This document shows positions 14,759-20,820 of a stretch of DNA of 20,820 nucleotides, piece after piece. Origin of the DNA: JBDREA01 sp043820265 (GTDB lineage Archaea > Altiarchaeota > Altiarchaeia > IMC4 > JBDREA01); assembly GCA_043820265.1 (NCBI GenBank), contig JBDREA010000094.1, forward strand, positions 1 through 20,820, in the 5' to 3' direction. The position numbers and the translations under genes were made by a program. Below the pieces are notes generated by a model. The model searched no databases, was not told where the DNA came from, and saw only the letters and a list, made by a program, of their open reading frames with translations. Position 1 is the first letter of the stretch, and every line of letters starts with the position of its first letter.

Positions 14759-14811
14759 AGTCTAAAACCGCACGGGGTTGTAGGGTAACCAGGCATCCTA
14801 GCGGGCTCCAG

Positions 14812-15105
14812 GGAACCCTTTTCTTTCTTTAAAAAGAAAGAAAAGCGTTCGCGGAAAAGAAAGAAAACTTGGTCTCATTTAGACTCGAGGATTCCCGAAC
14901 CTTTTCCAAATAAAAACCTTAACCTTGGAGCGCTGAGAGACATGTTTCTGTCTCTGTGACGAATTAGATGGGTCCGATCAAGGTTATCAAACGAGCGTGG
15001 CGAGTGAAGATGGCCTATTTGGTAAACCTCCCTCAAAAGCCGTTGGCTTTTGGGGGCGCAACTTCACGAAGTGAAGTTAGCGTTATTAAAGGTTTGTTCG
15101 GAGGT
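14812..15105 (+). other. Intron of tRNA-Trp, 294 nt
   Basis: Removed by the tRNA splicing endonuclease at the bulge-helix-bulge. It is far longer than typical archaeal tRNA introns (tens of bases; about 100 in haloarchaeal tRNA-Trp). It holds a 12-bp A/T-type hairpin (14819-14830 with 14833-14844) and a candidate guide segment (14923-14962). Near its 3' end it has a 12-bp hairpin (15030-15041 with 15045-15056) and an 8-bp hairpin with GAA loop extended by CGC/GCG (15057-15082). No open reading frame of homing-endonuclease size is present. Confidence 0.9.
14923..14962 (+). ncRNA. Candidate D'/C' box 2'-O-methylation guide inside the tRNA-Trp intron
   Basis: CTGA (14933-14936, D'-like) is followed by a perfect six-pair hairpin GAGACA/TGTCTC and then GTGACGA (14956-14962, one base from the C-box consensus), which could form a K-turn. 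The nine bases 14923-14931 upstream of CTGA pair without gap to 14805-14813 of the same transcript (one G-U). This places C34 (14808) opposite the fifth base before D', the position methylated by the box C/D rule. Euryarchaeal tRNA-Trp introns are known to guide Cm34. The outer C and D boxes are not clear here. Confidence 0.55.
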
Positions 15106-15276
15106 ACCTGCAGATAGGGGTTCAAATCCCCTCAACCCCACTTATTTTCCTTAGTCAATAGCGGAGAAGATATGTTTTTTGATGTGCCCTCCGTGAATTT
15201 AACGGATTTCTTTCCTTTTTTAGTAGTTATTAGTCGTTTTTGCTAGATTTTCGAATATTCCCAAAAAGAGAAACAG

Positions 15277-15290
15277 TTTTATATATTTAA
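15277..15290 (+). promoter_or_regulatory. TATA box of the zinc-ribbon-like small gene
   Basis: TTTTATATATTTAA is centred about 29-30 bases before the ATG at 15313, with no Shine-Dalgarno between. This predicts a leaderless transcript separate from tRNA-Trp. Confidence 0.6.
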
Positions 15291-15312
15291 TCCATATGTT
15301 ACTATCATTAAA

Positions 15313-15612
15313 ATGGGCTCTTATCAAGAAAGAACCGAAAAACAGTGGGGGAAAGGCTTTGAGGTCGCATATTCCTGCGCCAACTGCAAAAATATATGGA
15401 GCGAAAAATACGAAGACGGCGCAGACATCAACTACAACAAAGTGCTTATGACCTATAGAGGATACGATATTGAAGTCGATTCGAATACGCAAAGAATGGA
15501 TGTGTCCCATACGATAGTAGCCTCCACAAAAGACGGAAAAAATACTTTATCCTGTAGATCGTGCGGAAGCGACAAACAAATCTACATCATTTCACGTAAG
15601 GACTTGACCTAA
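15313..15612 (+). CDS. Small zinc-ribbon-like hypothetical protein
   Basis: Hypothetical 99-aa protein, family not recognised. Two CxxC knuckles, CANC (22-25) and CRSC (near 80-83), lie at the ends of a beta-rich middle (YNKVLMTYRGYDIEVD, then TIVAS). This suggests one zinc site assembled from distant pairs. There is no hydrophobic segment, so it is probably cytoplasmic. A strong TATA box at leaderless spacing supports it as a real gene. It ends 15 bases before the convergent FBPase gene's stop. Zinc ribbons of this kind often bind nucleic acid or partner proteins, but no function can be assigned. Confidence 0.7.
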   Translation: MGSYQERTEKQWGKGFEVAYSCANCKNIWSEKYEDGADINYNKVLMTYRGYDIEVDSNTQRMDVSHTIVASTKDGKNTLSCRSCGSDKQIYIISRKDLT

Positions 15613-15627
15613 ATCCCCAAGAGACCT

Positions 15628-16560
15628 CTAAAAAGATTCCCTTGCGTCTTGGGCAGCCTTAAAGAGGTTTTCTAGCTCCTCGATGAGTTCCTTGTTCCCT
15701 ACATAAATCGGTATCCTGTGGTCAAGTTTTTCTGGTTTAACCTTGAGGATACTCCTCGTCCCAGTACTTGAACCTCCACCCGCGGTTTCGCAGATGTAAG
15801 CCATTGGGTTACCTTCGAAAAGCAAACGCAGCTTGCCGGAAGGCTTATTGATAAAGCTGGGGTACCCAAAAAAGCCCCCGTGAAAGAGGACCTGGTTGAA
15901 ATCGCCAACAAAGCTCCCTCCATACCGCAGCTTCAATCCCTTATTTCTTAGAAGCCTTACGAAAAAGTAGAACTCTGGAATCCATTTGTCTGGATTGCCA
16001 CCTACCCCGTAGATTTTCGGTTCAGGGATCTTTAAATCCTCTTTACTGAGGACATATTCCACTGTGCCTTTTCTTTGCTTGACAAACTCATACACCTTAC
16101 CTTTTACGGCAAGGACGAGGGTGGTGATGGGCCCATATAGCTTGTAGAATGCTGCCACCTGTTTTTCCCCCTTAGCAGGGATTTTTGTGTTTTTGTATAT
16201 CCCTACTATCGTCCCAAATAGATTGTTCGACTCGACGTTGCTTGAACCATCGAGGGGATCCATAGTGATATTGAAGGGCCCACCCCCCAGCTCAACCGGT
16301 TCGGGGGATTCCTCAGAGAGCAAAGTTCCAACAAGGCCGGTTTTCCCGATTTTATCGATGAAGAAATCGTTGGTCCATATGTCGAGTTTTATCTGCTGCT
16401 CACCGTAGATGTTTTCGGAAGCCGCCTTGCCTCTCCGTGTCGGAAACTCCTCGCGCAAGGGCACCGACTGAGCGGCGAACTCCCATATGAGAGCCGACAA
16501 GTCGTCGTCAACTTTTTCTTTTAAAAAATCCTTCAATGTTATTAATTCTTTTTCACTCAT
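15628..16560 (-). CDS. fbp: Fructose-1,6-bisphosphatase, class I
   Basis: Hydrolyses fructose 1,6-bisphosphate to fructose 6-phosphate in gluconeogenesis. I choose ATG 16560 (310 aa) because GGGTGG sits six bases upstream; a TTG two codons earlier is possible. The metal-site residues are visible: LLSEES (E83, E84) and the signature MDPLDGSSNVESNN (D101, D104). The substrate-binding part has KLRLLFEGNPMAYICETAGG, and the sequence ends with DHRIPIYVGNKELIEEL. This is the bacterial/eukaryotic FBPase I fold; most archaea rely on the bifunctional class V enzyme, so the gene may have been acquired. It diverges from the GMP synthase gene across 73 bp. Confidence 0.94.
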   Translation of the reverse strand: MSEKELITLKDFLKEKVDDDLSALIWEFAAQSVPLREEFPTRRGKAASENIYGEQQIKLDIWTNDFFIDKIGKTGLVGTLLSEESPEPVELGGGPFNITMDPLDGSSNVESNNLFGTIVGIYKNTKIPAKGEKQVAAFYKLYGPITTLVLAVKGKVYEFVKQRKGTVEYVLSKEDLKIPEPKIYGVGGNPDKWIPEFYFFVRLLRNKGLKLRYGGSFVGDFNQVLFHGGFFGYPSFINKPSGKLRLLFEGNPMAYICETAGGGSSTGTRSILKVKPEKLDHRIPIYVGNKELIEELENLFKAAQDARESF

Positions 16561-16566
16561 CTTCAA

Positions 16567-16572
16567 CCACCC
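16567..16572 (-). promoter_or_regulatory. Shine-Dalgarno site of fbp
   Basis: GGGTGG on the - strand, six bases before ATG 16560. It favours this start over the TTG at 16566. Confidence 0.6.
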
Positions 16573-16598
16573 AGATTATGAGGTTAACTTTATCAATT

Positions 16599-16612
16599 GT
16601 ATTTAAAATAAG
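16599..16612. promoter_or_regulatory. Shared bidirectional TATA region of fbp and guaAb
   Basis: GTATTTAAAATAAG reads as an AT-rich TATA element on both strands around the near-palindrome ATTTAAAAT. Rightward it is centred about 29 bases before the guaAb ATG (leaderless). Leftward, transcription would start near 16578, leaving a short leader that contains the fbp Shine-Dalgarno. Confidence 0.55.
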
Positions 16613-16633
16613 TCGAATGTAATTCTTCCTAAC

Positions 16634-17560
16634 ATGTTTGACGCAAAATCCTTCATAACGGAATCAGTCGCCCAGATTAAAGACCAAGTAGGTGAAAGGA
16701 AAGCATTCATCGCCCTTTCTGGTGGAGTAGATAGCTCCGTGGCCGCCGTCCTAACCCACAGGGCAGTGGGGGAAAACCTTGTTTCAGTGTTTGTCGACAC
16801 AGGCTTTATGAGGAAAAACGAGGCTCAGGAGGTAAATGACATCTTCAAGGGCAAATACGGACTGAACTTCCGGGTAGTAGAAGCTCAAAAGGAATTCATA
16901 GACCCCTTAAAAGGTGTATCGGACCCAGAAGAGAAAAGAAGGATAATAGGTCATAAATTCATTGATGTGTTTGAGCGGGAAGCAAAAAAGGAAAAGGCAC
17001 AAGTATTAGTCCAAGGTACGATTGCTCCAGACTGGATAGAGACCGGAGGCCAGATTAAGAGCCATCACAACGTCACGTTACCGGGGGGTATGACCTTGGA
17101 GCTCTGCGAGCCTCTCAGAGACCTCTACAAAGATGAAGTCCGAAAGGTTGCTCGCGCGCTGGATCTTCCTCCCGAGATCAGCGAGCGTATGCCGTTTCCC
17201 GGCCCCGGCTTGGCTGTCCGGGTCGTAGGTGAGATCACTCCTGAGAAAGTAGATCTTGTCCGGGAAGCTGATGTGATAGTAAAGCAGGAGGTCGCACGTG
17301 CAGGTGTCGAGAGCTGGCAGGCCTTCGCCGCCATACTTCCAGGCAGAGTTACAGGGGTGAAAGGAGACACACGGGACTTCGGCTATATGATAGCAGTCAG
17401 AATCGTCGAATCAGTCGACGCAATGACTGCTAACGTAAAGATCCCCGACTACGATGTTTTAAGGAAAATCGCTGATCGCATCCCCCGAGAAATTCCAGGT
17501 ATAACACGTGTCCTCTACGATCTCACAAACAAACCGCCGGCGACAATAGAATTCGAGTGA
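16634..17560 (+). CDS. guaAb: GMP synthase, ATP-pyrophosphatase subunit B
   Basis: Converts XMP to GMP by adenylating XMP and accepting ammonia delivered by a separate glutamine amidotransferase subunit; archaea usually encode the two halves as separate genes. 308 aa, the normal size. The PP-loop ALSGGVDSS is at 27-35. VFVDTGFMRKNEAQEV, LVQGTIAPDWIETGG, IKSHHNV, MPFPGPGLAVRVVGE and DFGYMIAVRIVESVDAMTA follow in the family order. The C-terminus has RIPREIPGITRVLYDLTNKPPATIEFE, typical of the dimerisation domain. The amidotransferase partner is not in this window. The gene has its own TATA element with no ribosome-binding site, and it ends six bases from the convergent DedA-like gene's stop. 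Confidence 0.96.
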   Translation: MFDAKSFITESVAQIKDQVGERKAFIALSGGVDSSVAAVLTHRAVGENLVSVFVDTGFMRKNEAQEVNDIFKGKYGLNFRVVEAQKEFIDPLKGVSDPEEKRRIIGHKFIDVFEREAKKEKAQVLVQGTIAPDWIETGGQIKSHHNVTLPGGMTLELCEPLRDLYKDEVRKVARALDLPPEISERMPFPGPGLAVRVVGEITPEKVDLVREADVIVKQEVARAGVESWQAFAAILPGRVTGVKGDTRDFGYMIAVRIVESVDAMTANVKIPDYDVLRKIADRIPREIPGITRVLYDLTNKPPATIEFE

Positions 17561-17566
17561 TAATTC

Positions 17567-18049
17567 TTACATGAACAAATTGAGCACTCCTAGCACGGTT
17601 CCGTAGCGGATGAGTTTTGCTAGTAATCCGATTATCAGGTATTTTTGGAGGTCCATTTCAGCTGCGCCTGCAAACACAGTCAATGGATCTGCAGGGAACG
17701 CAGGGAACACGAGGATGATGAATAATCCGACGTCTCCGTATTCGTTTATGATTTTTTTCGCTTTTTGTCCGTGCTTCTTTTTTACTTTTTTACTGAGGTA
17801 CTTCACACTCTGGTAGCCTATCCGGTAGTTTACATATAGTCCCAAAACCGAACTAAAAGATGCGACTAAAAGGATGGTGAGGCTTGATATGTCATAGGCC
17901 CGGAGGATGGGAAAAAGGAACTCTGTGACTAAGGGTATGAAGACGGTCGCCCCGAGAAAGGAGGATACCGCTAGTCCTAGAATTCCATAACTTCTCACGA
18001 TTTCCTCAAATACTGGGCTTAACTGTGGAAGCAGCTCAGACCATATCAT
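17567..18049 (-). CDS. DedA/VTT-domain (SNARE-associated, YqaA-like) membrane protein
   Basis: Integral membrane protein of 160 aa with hydrophobic segments at about 22-50, 55-75, 105-125 and 135-158. Family-like features are the re-entrant loop-type GLAVSSFLGATVFIPLVTEFLFP, the basic SVKYLSKKVKKKHGQKAKK loop, and FPAFPADPLTVFAGAAEM. DedA/VTT proteins are linked to lipid scrambling or transport and membrane homeostasis; the precise substrate here is unknown. The start ATG overlaps the stop of the upstream Pro/Asp-rich gene (ATGA), tying it to that unrecognised cluster. Confidence 0.8.
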   Translation of the reverse strand: MIWSELLPQLSPVFEEIVRSYGILGLAVSSFLGATVFIPLVTEFLFPILRAYDISSLTILLVASFSSVLGLYVNYRIGYQSVKYLSKKVKKKHGQKAKKIINEYGDVGLFIILVFPAFPADPLTVFAGAAEMDLQKYLIIGLLAKLIRYGTVLGVLNLFM

Positions 18050-19062
18050 CTTAGTCGATCCCCCCCCTTAGAATGGATTTTATTGTCTACTGCCATGTTA
18101 ATCCTCCAAATCGTCCTTGCTATCTGCAAGGCGTTTGTAGGAGGCATGGCTGATTTTCTTTTTGTTGTTTCTGGGCGAGTTGATTCAGATTTTGTAATGG
18201 GGGGTGTTTGATATTCAAGTGAGGTTGAGGGACGAAACTGACCTGGGGGAGTCGATTGGAATTTGGGTGGGGGGGAACGATGATCCTGTTCTTTGTAGGT
18301 CGGTTGATGCTGAGTTGGAGGATCATGTACGTGTTCTTTTTCGGGGGTTCGACTAGTTTGGCCGTCTATGCCTAAGTCATCATCTCCGTCGTCTCCTCCG
18401 TCACCTGAAATTTTAGATGCGACTTTTTCATGGAGTGTTTCGCCCGGAGGCTTAGCCAGATCGGAGAGGTTCACCTTTACCCCCGATGCTGCCAGGCGGG
18501 TCACTTCTTTCGTTATCTTCTTTTTCAGTTCATCTTCTGTTTCAAGATCTCCTTCTCTTCTGGCTTTCTTTGCTTGATCTAAAAGATTTCTTGCTTGGGA
18601 GAGGACGTCTTCTTTATGTGGGGTTTTGATTGGAGGTGCTGGTTGTTCTTTTGGTTTTCCAGTTTGATATTGCGCCTTTTCCCCTCTCATCTCAGATAAT
18701 ATTTTTTGCGGGTCAATCCCCTGCTGAGCTTCTTTCATCCAATGTTTTATCTCCTTTTCCTCATCAATTATCTCATTTAGCGTTGTTTTATCCGATTCGC
18801 CTATTTCCCCCGTAATCCATGCATCCTTTATCCGACTCAGCTGCAGGTCTCTTTTGTCAAGAAGCGGTTTAAAGAGGCTGTGGTATTCAGGTGGGATTCC
18901 GGTAAGATCTTCGTGGTTTGGATGGGAGCCCGGTTCCTCCATTGCATAGATGGCTGCCATGATGTCCCCTGTGGCAGAAGGACCCCGTAATGATGGTGGG
19001 CCTTGGGTTGTCCCTTCTCGCTTTTGGGGCGGAGCCCTTATCGGTGCAGCTGGTGGAGGCAT
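18046..19062 (-). CDS. Disordered Pro/Asp-rich protein of unknown function
   Basis: Not recognised. 338 aa from ATG 19062. An upstream TTG at 19119 would add a hydrophobic segment but lies at the promoter, so I reject it. The N-terminus is Pro-rich (MPPPAAPIRAPPQ). Residues 40-210 are charged and helical (DKRDLQLSRIKDAW, ILSEMRGEKAQ, ARNLLDQAKKARREGDLET). An acidic-glycine run SGDGGDDGDDDLGIDG follows, then a long Pro/Ser/Gln/His-rich tail and a short helix ALQIARTIWRINMAVDNKI. There is no clear transmembrane span. It resembles a scaffold or linker protein. It is coupled to the DedA-like protein by ATGA. Confidence 0.65.
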   Translation of the reverse strand: MPPPAAPIRAPPQKREGTTQGPPSLRGPSATGDIMAAIYAMEEPGSHPNHEDLTGIPPEYHSLFKPLLDKRDLQLSRIKDAWITGEIGESDKTTLNEIIDEEKEIKHWMKEAQQGIDPQKILSEMRGEKAQYQTGKPKEQPAPPIKTPHKEDVLSQARNLLDQAKKARREGDLETEDELKKKITKEVTRLAASGVKVNLSDLAKPPGETLHEKVASKISGDGGDDGDDDLGIDGQTSRTPEKEHVHDPPTQHQPTYKEQDHRSPPPKFQSTPPGQFRPSTSLEYQTPPITKSESTRPETTKRKSAMPPTNALQIARTIWRINMAVDNKIHSKGGDRLR

Positions 19063-19103
19063 TTTATTAAAAATTATTCCAGTCAAAGATAGGAAAAGCA
19101 GAG

Positions 19104-19113
19104 TATAAATGTT
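19104..19113 (-). promoter_or_regulatory. TATA-like box upstream of the Pro/Asp-rich gene
   Basis: ACATTTATAC on the - strand, about 45 bases before ATG 19062. Transcription from it would start near 19081 and leave a short leader. It argues against the earlier TTG start at 19119. Confidence 0.35.
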
Positions 19114-19160
19114 ACTCAAACTGGTAGGGTGTTAAGAGTTTGTAAGGCGTTTAGGTGAGA

Positions 19161-19370
19161 TCAAGATTTGATTTCTTTTAGCCGTAATCTCAGCTCAGGA
19201 TCCCGTAACACTTCAAGAACGTATTTTGGATTAGGCCCGGCCAATGCAATCTTTTCGATGACATCCAGCACTCTCTCAGGGGGTAGGCCGAATTCTTTGC
19301 ATAAAGCCTCGACTTCCTCGACTTCTTCTTTGTGGGCTTCGAACAGTTGGTTTGGATTGATTCCTTTCAT
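19161..19370 (-). CDS. Small helical hypothetical protein
   Basis: Not recognised. 69 aa from ATG 19370, four bases after the upstream gene's stop; a TTG at 19406 would overlap that gene by 32 bases and is less likely. It is almost entirely helical and charged: INPNQLFEAHKEEVEEVEAL, then a compact LPPERVLDVIEKIALAG, then YVLEVLRDPELRLRLKEI. The spacing of leucines suggests a small helical-bundle adaptor. Its tight position between two unrecognised genes suggests a shared function. No catalytic motif is visible. Confidence 0.6.
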   Translation of the reverse strand: MKGINPNQLFEAHKEEVEEVEALCKEFGLPPERVLDVIEKIALAGPNPKYVLEVLRDPELRLRLKEIKS

Positions 19371-19374
19371 CTTT

Positions 19375-20820
19375 CTATGCGGCTTTTTTATGTATTCTTT
19401 GTTCAATTAAAGTATTTATGCCTATAACTTTTCCCAGAATATTTTCCCGATCCGGGGGAGTAATAGGAATAACAGTTGCTTTATTTGAACTTGCTGTCTC
19501 ATCTATTGACTGAGTCTCATTTAGGTGGGTTACATCGATGACATTTTCTCTTTCTGCGTCCCTTAATTTACTTAATTCTTGTTGTTCTGCGCTAGCTTTG
19601 ACTGAATCCCCTTCCTCGACATTTATTCTGAAGCTGTGTTCGTGCTTTTCTTTTAGGCTTCCCTTCGGATCAGATGGCTTATTTTCCTCTGCGTCAGCTT
19701 GAGTTGATGTACCACTAATAGATTGTTGTTCATTGTTTGAGGAAACGGTTTCATCCTTTCTTACAGGCGTAGTCACCTCATCAGCTAGCTCAGAAATCTT
19801 TAACTCGGTTCCTCCACTAGCTGTTTTATACTGCAAAAGGATTTCGATCAATCCTTGCTGGGATTGCTCTATTCCCATTTTGTCCCCACTCTTTGATGCC
19901 ATTTTCCAATCATTGTATCGAGTCTTTGCCTTTTCTTTTAATACCTCAAGGGCGTCTTTGGGGGACTGTTTTTGGTCTTGGATTTCGGTTGTTTTTCCAG
20001 TTTGCACATCACTTGGTAAGGTTTCGTTCTGCCTTAAAGTATGTGCCCTTTGATCCGGTGACATGTTTCTTAGCATCGCTTCCTTTTCGCCAACTGAGAG
20101 GTTTCTGACTTTCTCAGAGTCTTCCATGGACCTTAAACCTTTCCGAGCAAATTCAGCTGTTTGTTCGGGTGTGAGTCTTTGAAGCTGTTCTGAACCATCC
20201 AGTAGTACCTTCCTCTGTTCTTCTGATAACCTGCTGATGTCTTGCTTTGTGGCCCTCACGTCCTCATTAGCTAAAACATCATGGGGATTGTCAAAAGTCT
20301 TGGTGTTCCCGCCTGTGATAGCGCTAGCCATCCGGGCCACGCCTCCTGCAACCTGGTCTTGGACTTTCAGCCCCGCCCAAGCGCTAAACAAGTCTCTTCC
20401 GAATCCAGGATTTCCTCTTCCCCGGATGAGTGTTCTCGCACCTCCTCCAAGGGGGATGCCTGCAAGTCTCCCCGCAAACTTTGCAGGGCGACCTGGACCC
20501 GCACTAACGACGATGTTTTCAGAAGTGTCAGGGTATATGTCGACTCGACCTAGATTTGACGCCGAAATCTGAGTTTGAGCTAATGCGCCTTCAACTTCAA
20601 CCCTTATTGCTCGCATCTGGGATTGGAGTTCGGTCACCAGGTTATCCTGTCCCGACTCCTGGGCTGCTGCTAACTCAGCCCTCAAAGGTGCTATTCTTGG
20701 TTCAGCCAAATTGACACGAGCGGTTTCCTGCCTTATATTGGCTTGAATCCTTGCGATATCCTCGACTCTATCGACCCTCTCCAATTGTCGAACATCCTCT
20801 TGGGCTGCGAGTTCTCTGTC
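19375..20820 (-). CDS. Large coiled-coil/glycine-rich protein of unknown function (5' partial)
   Basis: Not recognised. The frame is open to the right edge (residues DRELAAQEDVRQ precede the first possible start, a TTG at 20784), so the N-terminus lies outside; 481 residues are visible. In order: a coiled coil (IARIQANIRQETARVN through ELQSQMRAIRVEVEG), a Gly-rich moderately hydrophobic stretch (PGRPAKFAGRLAGIPLGGG to MASAITGG), and short helical repeats (LSEEQRKVLLDG, LTPEQTAEFARKG, LSVGEKEAMLRNMSPDQ). A long Ser/Glu/Gln/Lys-rich disordered region ends near PITPPDRENILGKVIG. It could be a surface or cytoskeletal scaffold; nothing enzymatic is visible. Confidence 0.7.
   Translation of the reverse strand, partial: DRELAAQEDVRQLERVDRVEDIARIQANIRQETARVNLAEPRIAPLRAELAAAQESGQDNLVTELQSQMRAIRVEVEGALAQTQISASNLGRVDIYPDTSENIVVSAGPGRPAKFAGRLAGIPLGGGARTLIRGRGNPGFGRDLFSAWAGLKVQDQVAGGVARMASAITGGNTKTFDNPHDVLANEDVRATKQDISRLSEEQRKVLLDGSEQLQRLTPEQTAEFARKGLRSMEDSEKVRNLSVGEKEAMLRNMSPDQRAHTLRQNETLPSDVQTGKTTEIQDQKQSPKDALEVLKEKAKTRYNDWKMASKSGDKMGIEQSQQGLIEILLQYKTASGGTELKISELADEVTTPVRKDETVSSNNEQQSISGTSTQADAEENKPSDPKGSLKEKHEHSFRINVEEGDSVKASAEQQELSKLRDAERENVIDVTHLNETQSIDETASSNKATVIPITPPDRENILGKVIGINTLIEQRIHKKAA

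Larger units (their letters stand above)
14774..15140 (+). tRNA. tRNA-Trp(CCA), intron-containing
   Basis: Exon 1 is 14774-14811 and exon 2 is 15106-15140, giving a 73-nt mature tRNA. The acceptor GGGGTTG (14774-14780) pairs with CAACCCC (15133-15139), and the discriminator is A15140. The D arm GGG/CCT carries an AACCAGGC-type loop. The anticodon stem GCGGG (14801-14805) pairs with CCTGC (15107-15111). The anticodon CCA is 14808-14810. The T arm is AGGGG, TTCAAAT, CCCCT. The 3' CCA is not encoded, so the CCA enzyme must add it. The intron lies at the canonical 37/38 position in a textbook bulge-helix-bulge: CTCC (14806-14809) pairs with GGAG (15100-15103), with bulges A-G|G and G-T|A and an inner GAAC/GTTC helix. 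Confidence 0.95.

Noticed and set aside
14753..14760. ATATATAG as the tRNA-Trp TATA box.
   Set aside because: It is only about 18 bases from the mature 5' end, so transcription would start inside the tRNA; TTTAATTT at 14735-14742 is better spaced.
14605..14796. A 63-codon leftward frame between aMBF1 and tRNA-Trp.
   Set aside because: It overlaps the tRNA-Trp gene and two inverted repeats, and no protein-like character is visible.
19063..19119. TTG start at 19119 giving the Pro/Asp-rich protein a hydrophobic signal-like N-terminus.
   Set aside because: A TATA-like box at 19104-19113 overlaps it, and the ATG at 19062 begins the Pro-rich body.
1..20820. CRISPR array, rRNA genes or provirus.
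   Set aside because: No regularly spaced direct repeats, no rRNA-like sequence, and no capsid, terminase or integrase gene were seen; the only mobile element is the IS605-type insertion.

Overview
The window is archaeal chromosomal DNA. The evidence is the archaeal-type end of the spc ribosomal operon (uS5, uL30, uL15, SecY), a class I archaeal CCA-adding enzyme, an archaeal Elp3, an aMBF1-type coactivator, a separate GMP synthase ATP-pyrophosphatase subunit, TATA boxes about 27-30 bp ahead of leaderless starts, GGTGG Shine-Dalgarno sites, and a tRNA-Trp split by a bulge-helix-bulge intron. The intron-borne C/D-like guide and the class I fructose-1,6-bisphosphatase suggest a euryarchaeal or related uncultivated lineage. 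The species cannot be named from this sequence.

Layout. Positions 1-2993 (+): rpsE (5' end outside the window), uL30, uL15 and secY, overlapping or closely spaced. Positions 2994-3309: an AT- and purine-skewed gap with terminators and inverted repeats. Positions 3310-5660 (-): a radical SAM enzyme of the AmmeMemoRadiSam family translationally coupled to the CCA-adding enzyme. Positions 5727-7664 (+): a small membrane protein and Elp3.

Positions 7668-12491 (-): a cluster of three related GNAT-fold acetyltransferase-like genes of unknown role. The most upstream is split by a one-base frameshift. Between the other two sits a complete IS200/IS605-type element (tnpA and tnpB, with matching terminal hairpins). 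The predicted element edges lie so that removing it would join the two flanking acetyltransferase genes in frame.

Positions 12570-14560 (-): aMBF1 and a site-2-protease-like membrane metalloprotease, coupled by ATGA. Positions 14774-15140 (+): tRNA-Trp(CCA) with a 294-nt intron. The intron carries a D'/C'-like motif whose guide pairs with the anticodon region so that C34 falls at the fifth base before the D' box. Positions 15313-15612 (+): a small zinc-ribbon-like protein. Positions 15628-16560 (-) and 16634-17560 (+): class I FBPase and GuaA subunit B, divergent from one AT-rich promoter that can be read on both strands.

Positions 17567 to the right edge (-): a large partial coiled-coil protein, a 69-aa helical protein, a disordered Pro/Asp-rich protein and a DedA/VTT-type membrane protein. 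The first three are not recognised.

The least explained parts are the acetyltransferase cluster with its insertion, the expanded tRNA-Trp intron, the structured gap after secY, and the unrecognised group at the right edge.
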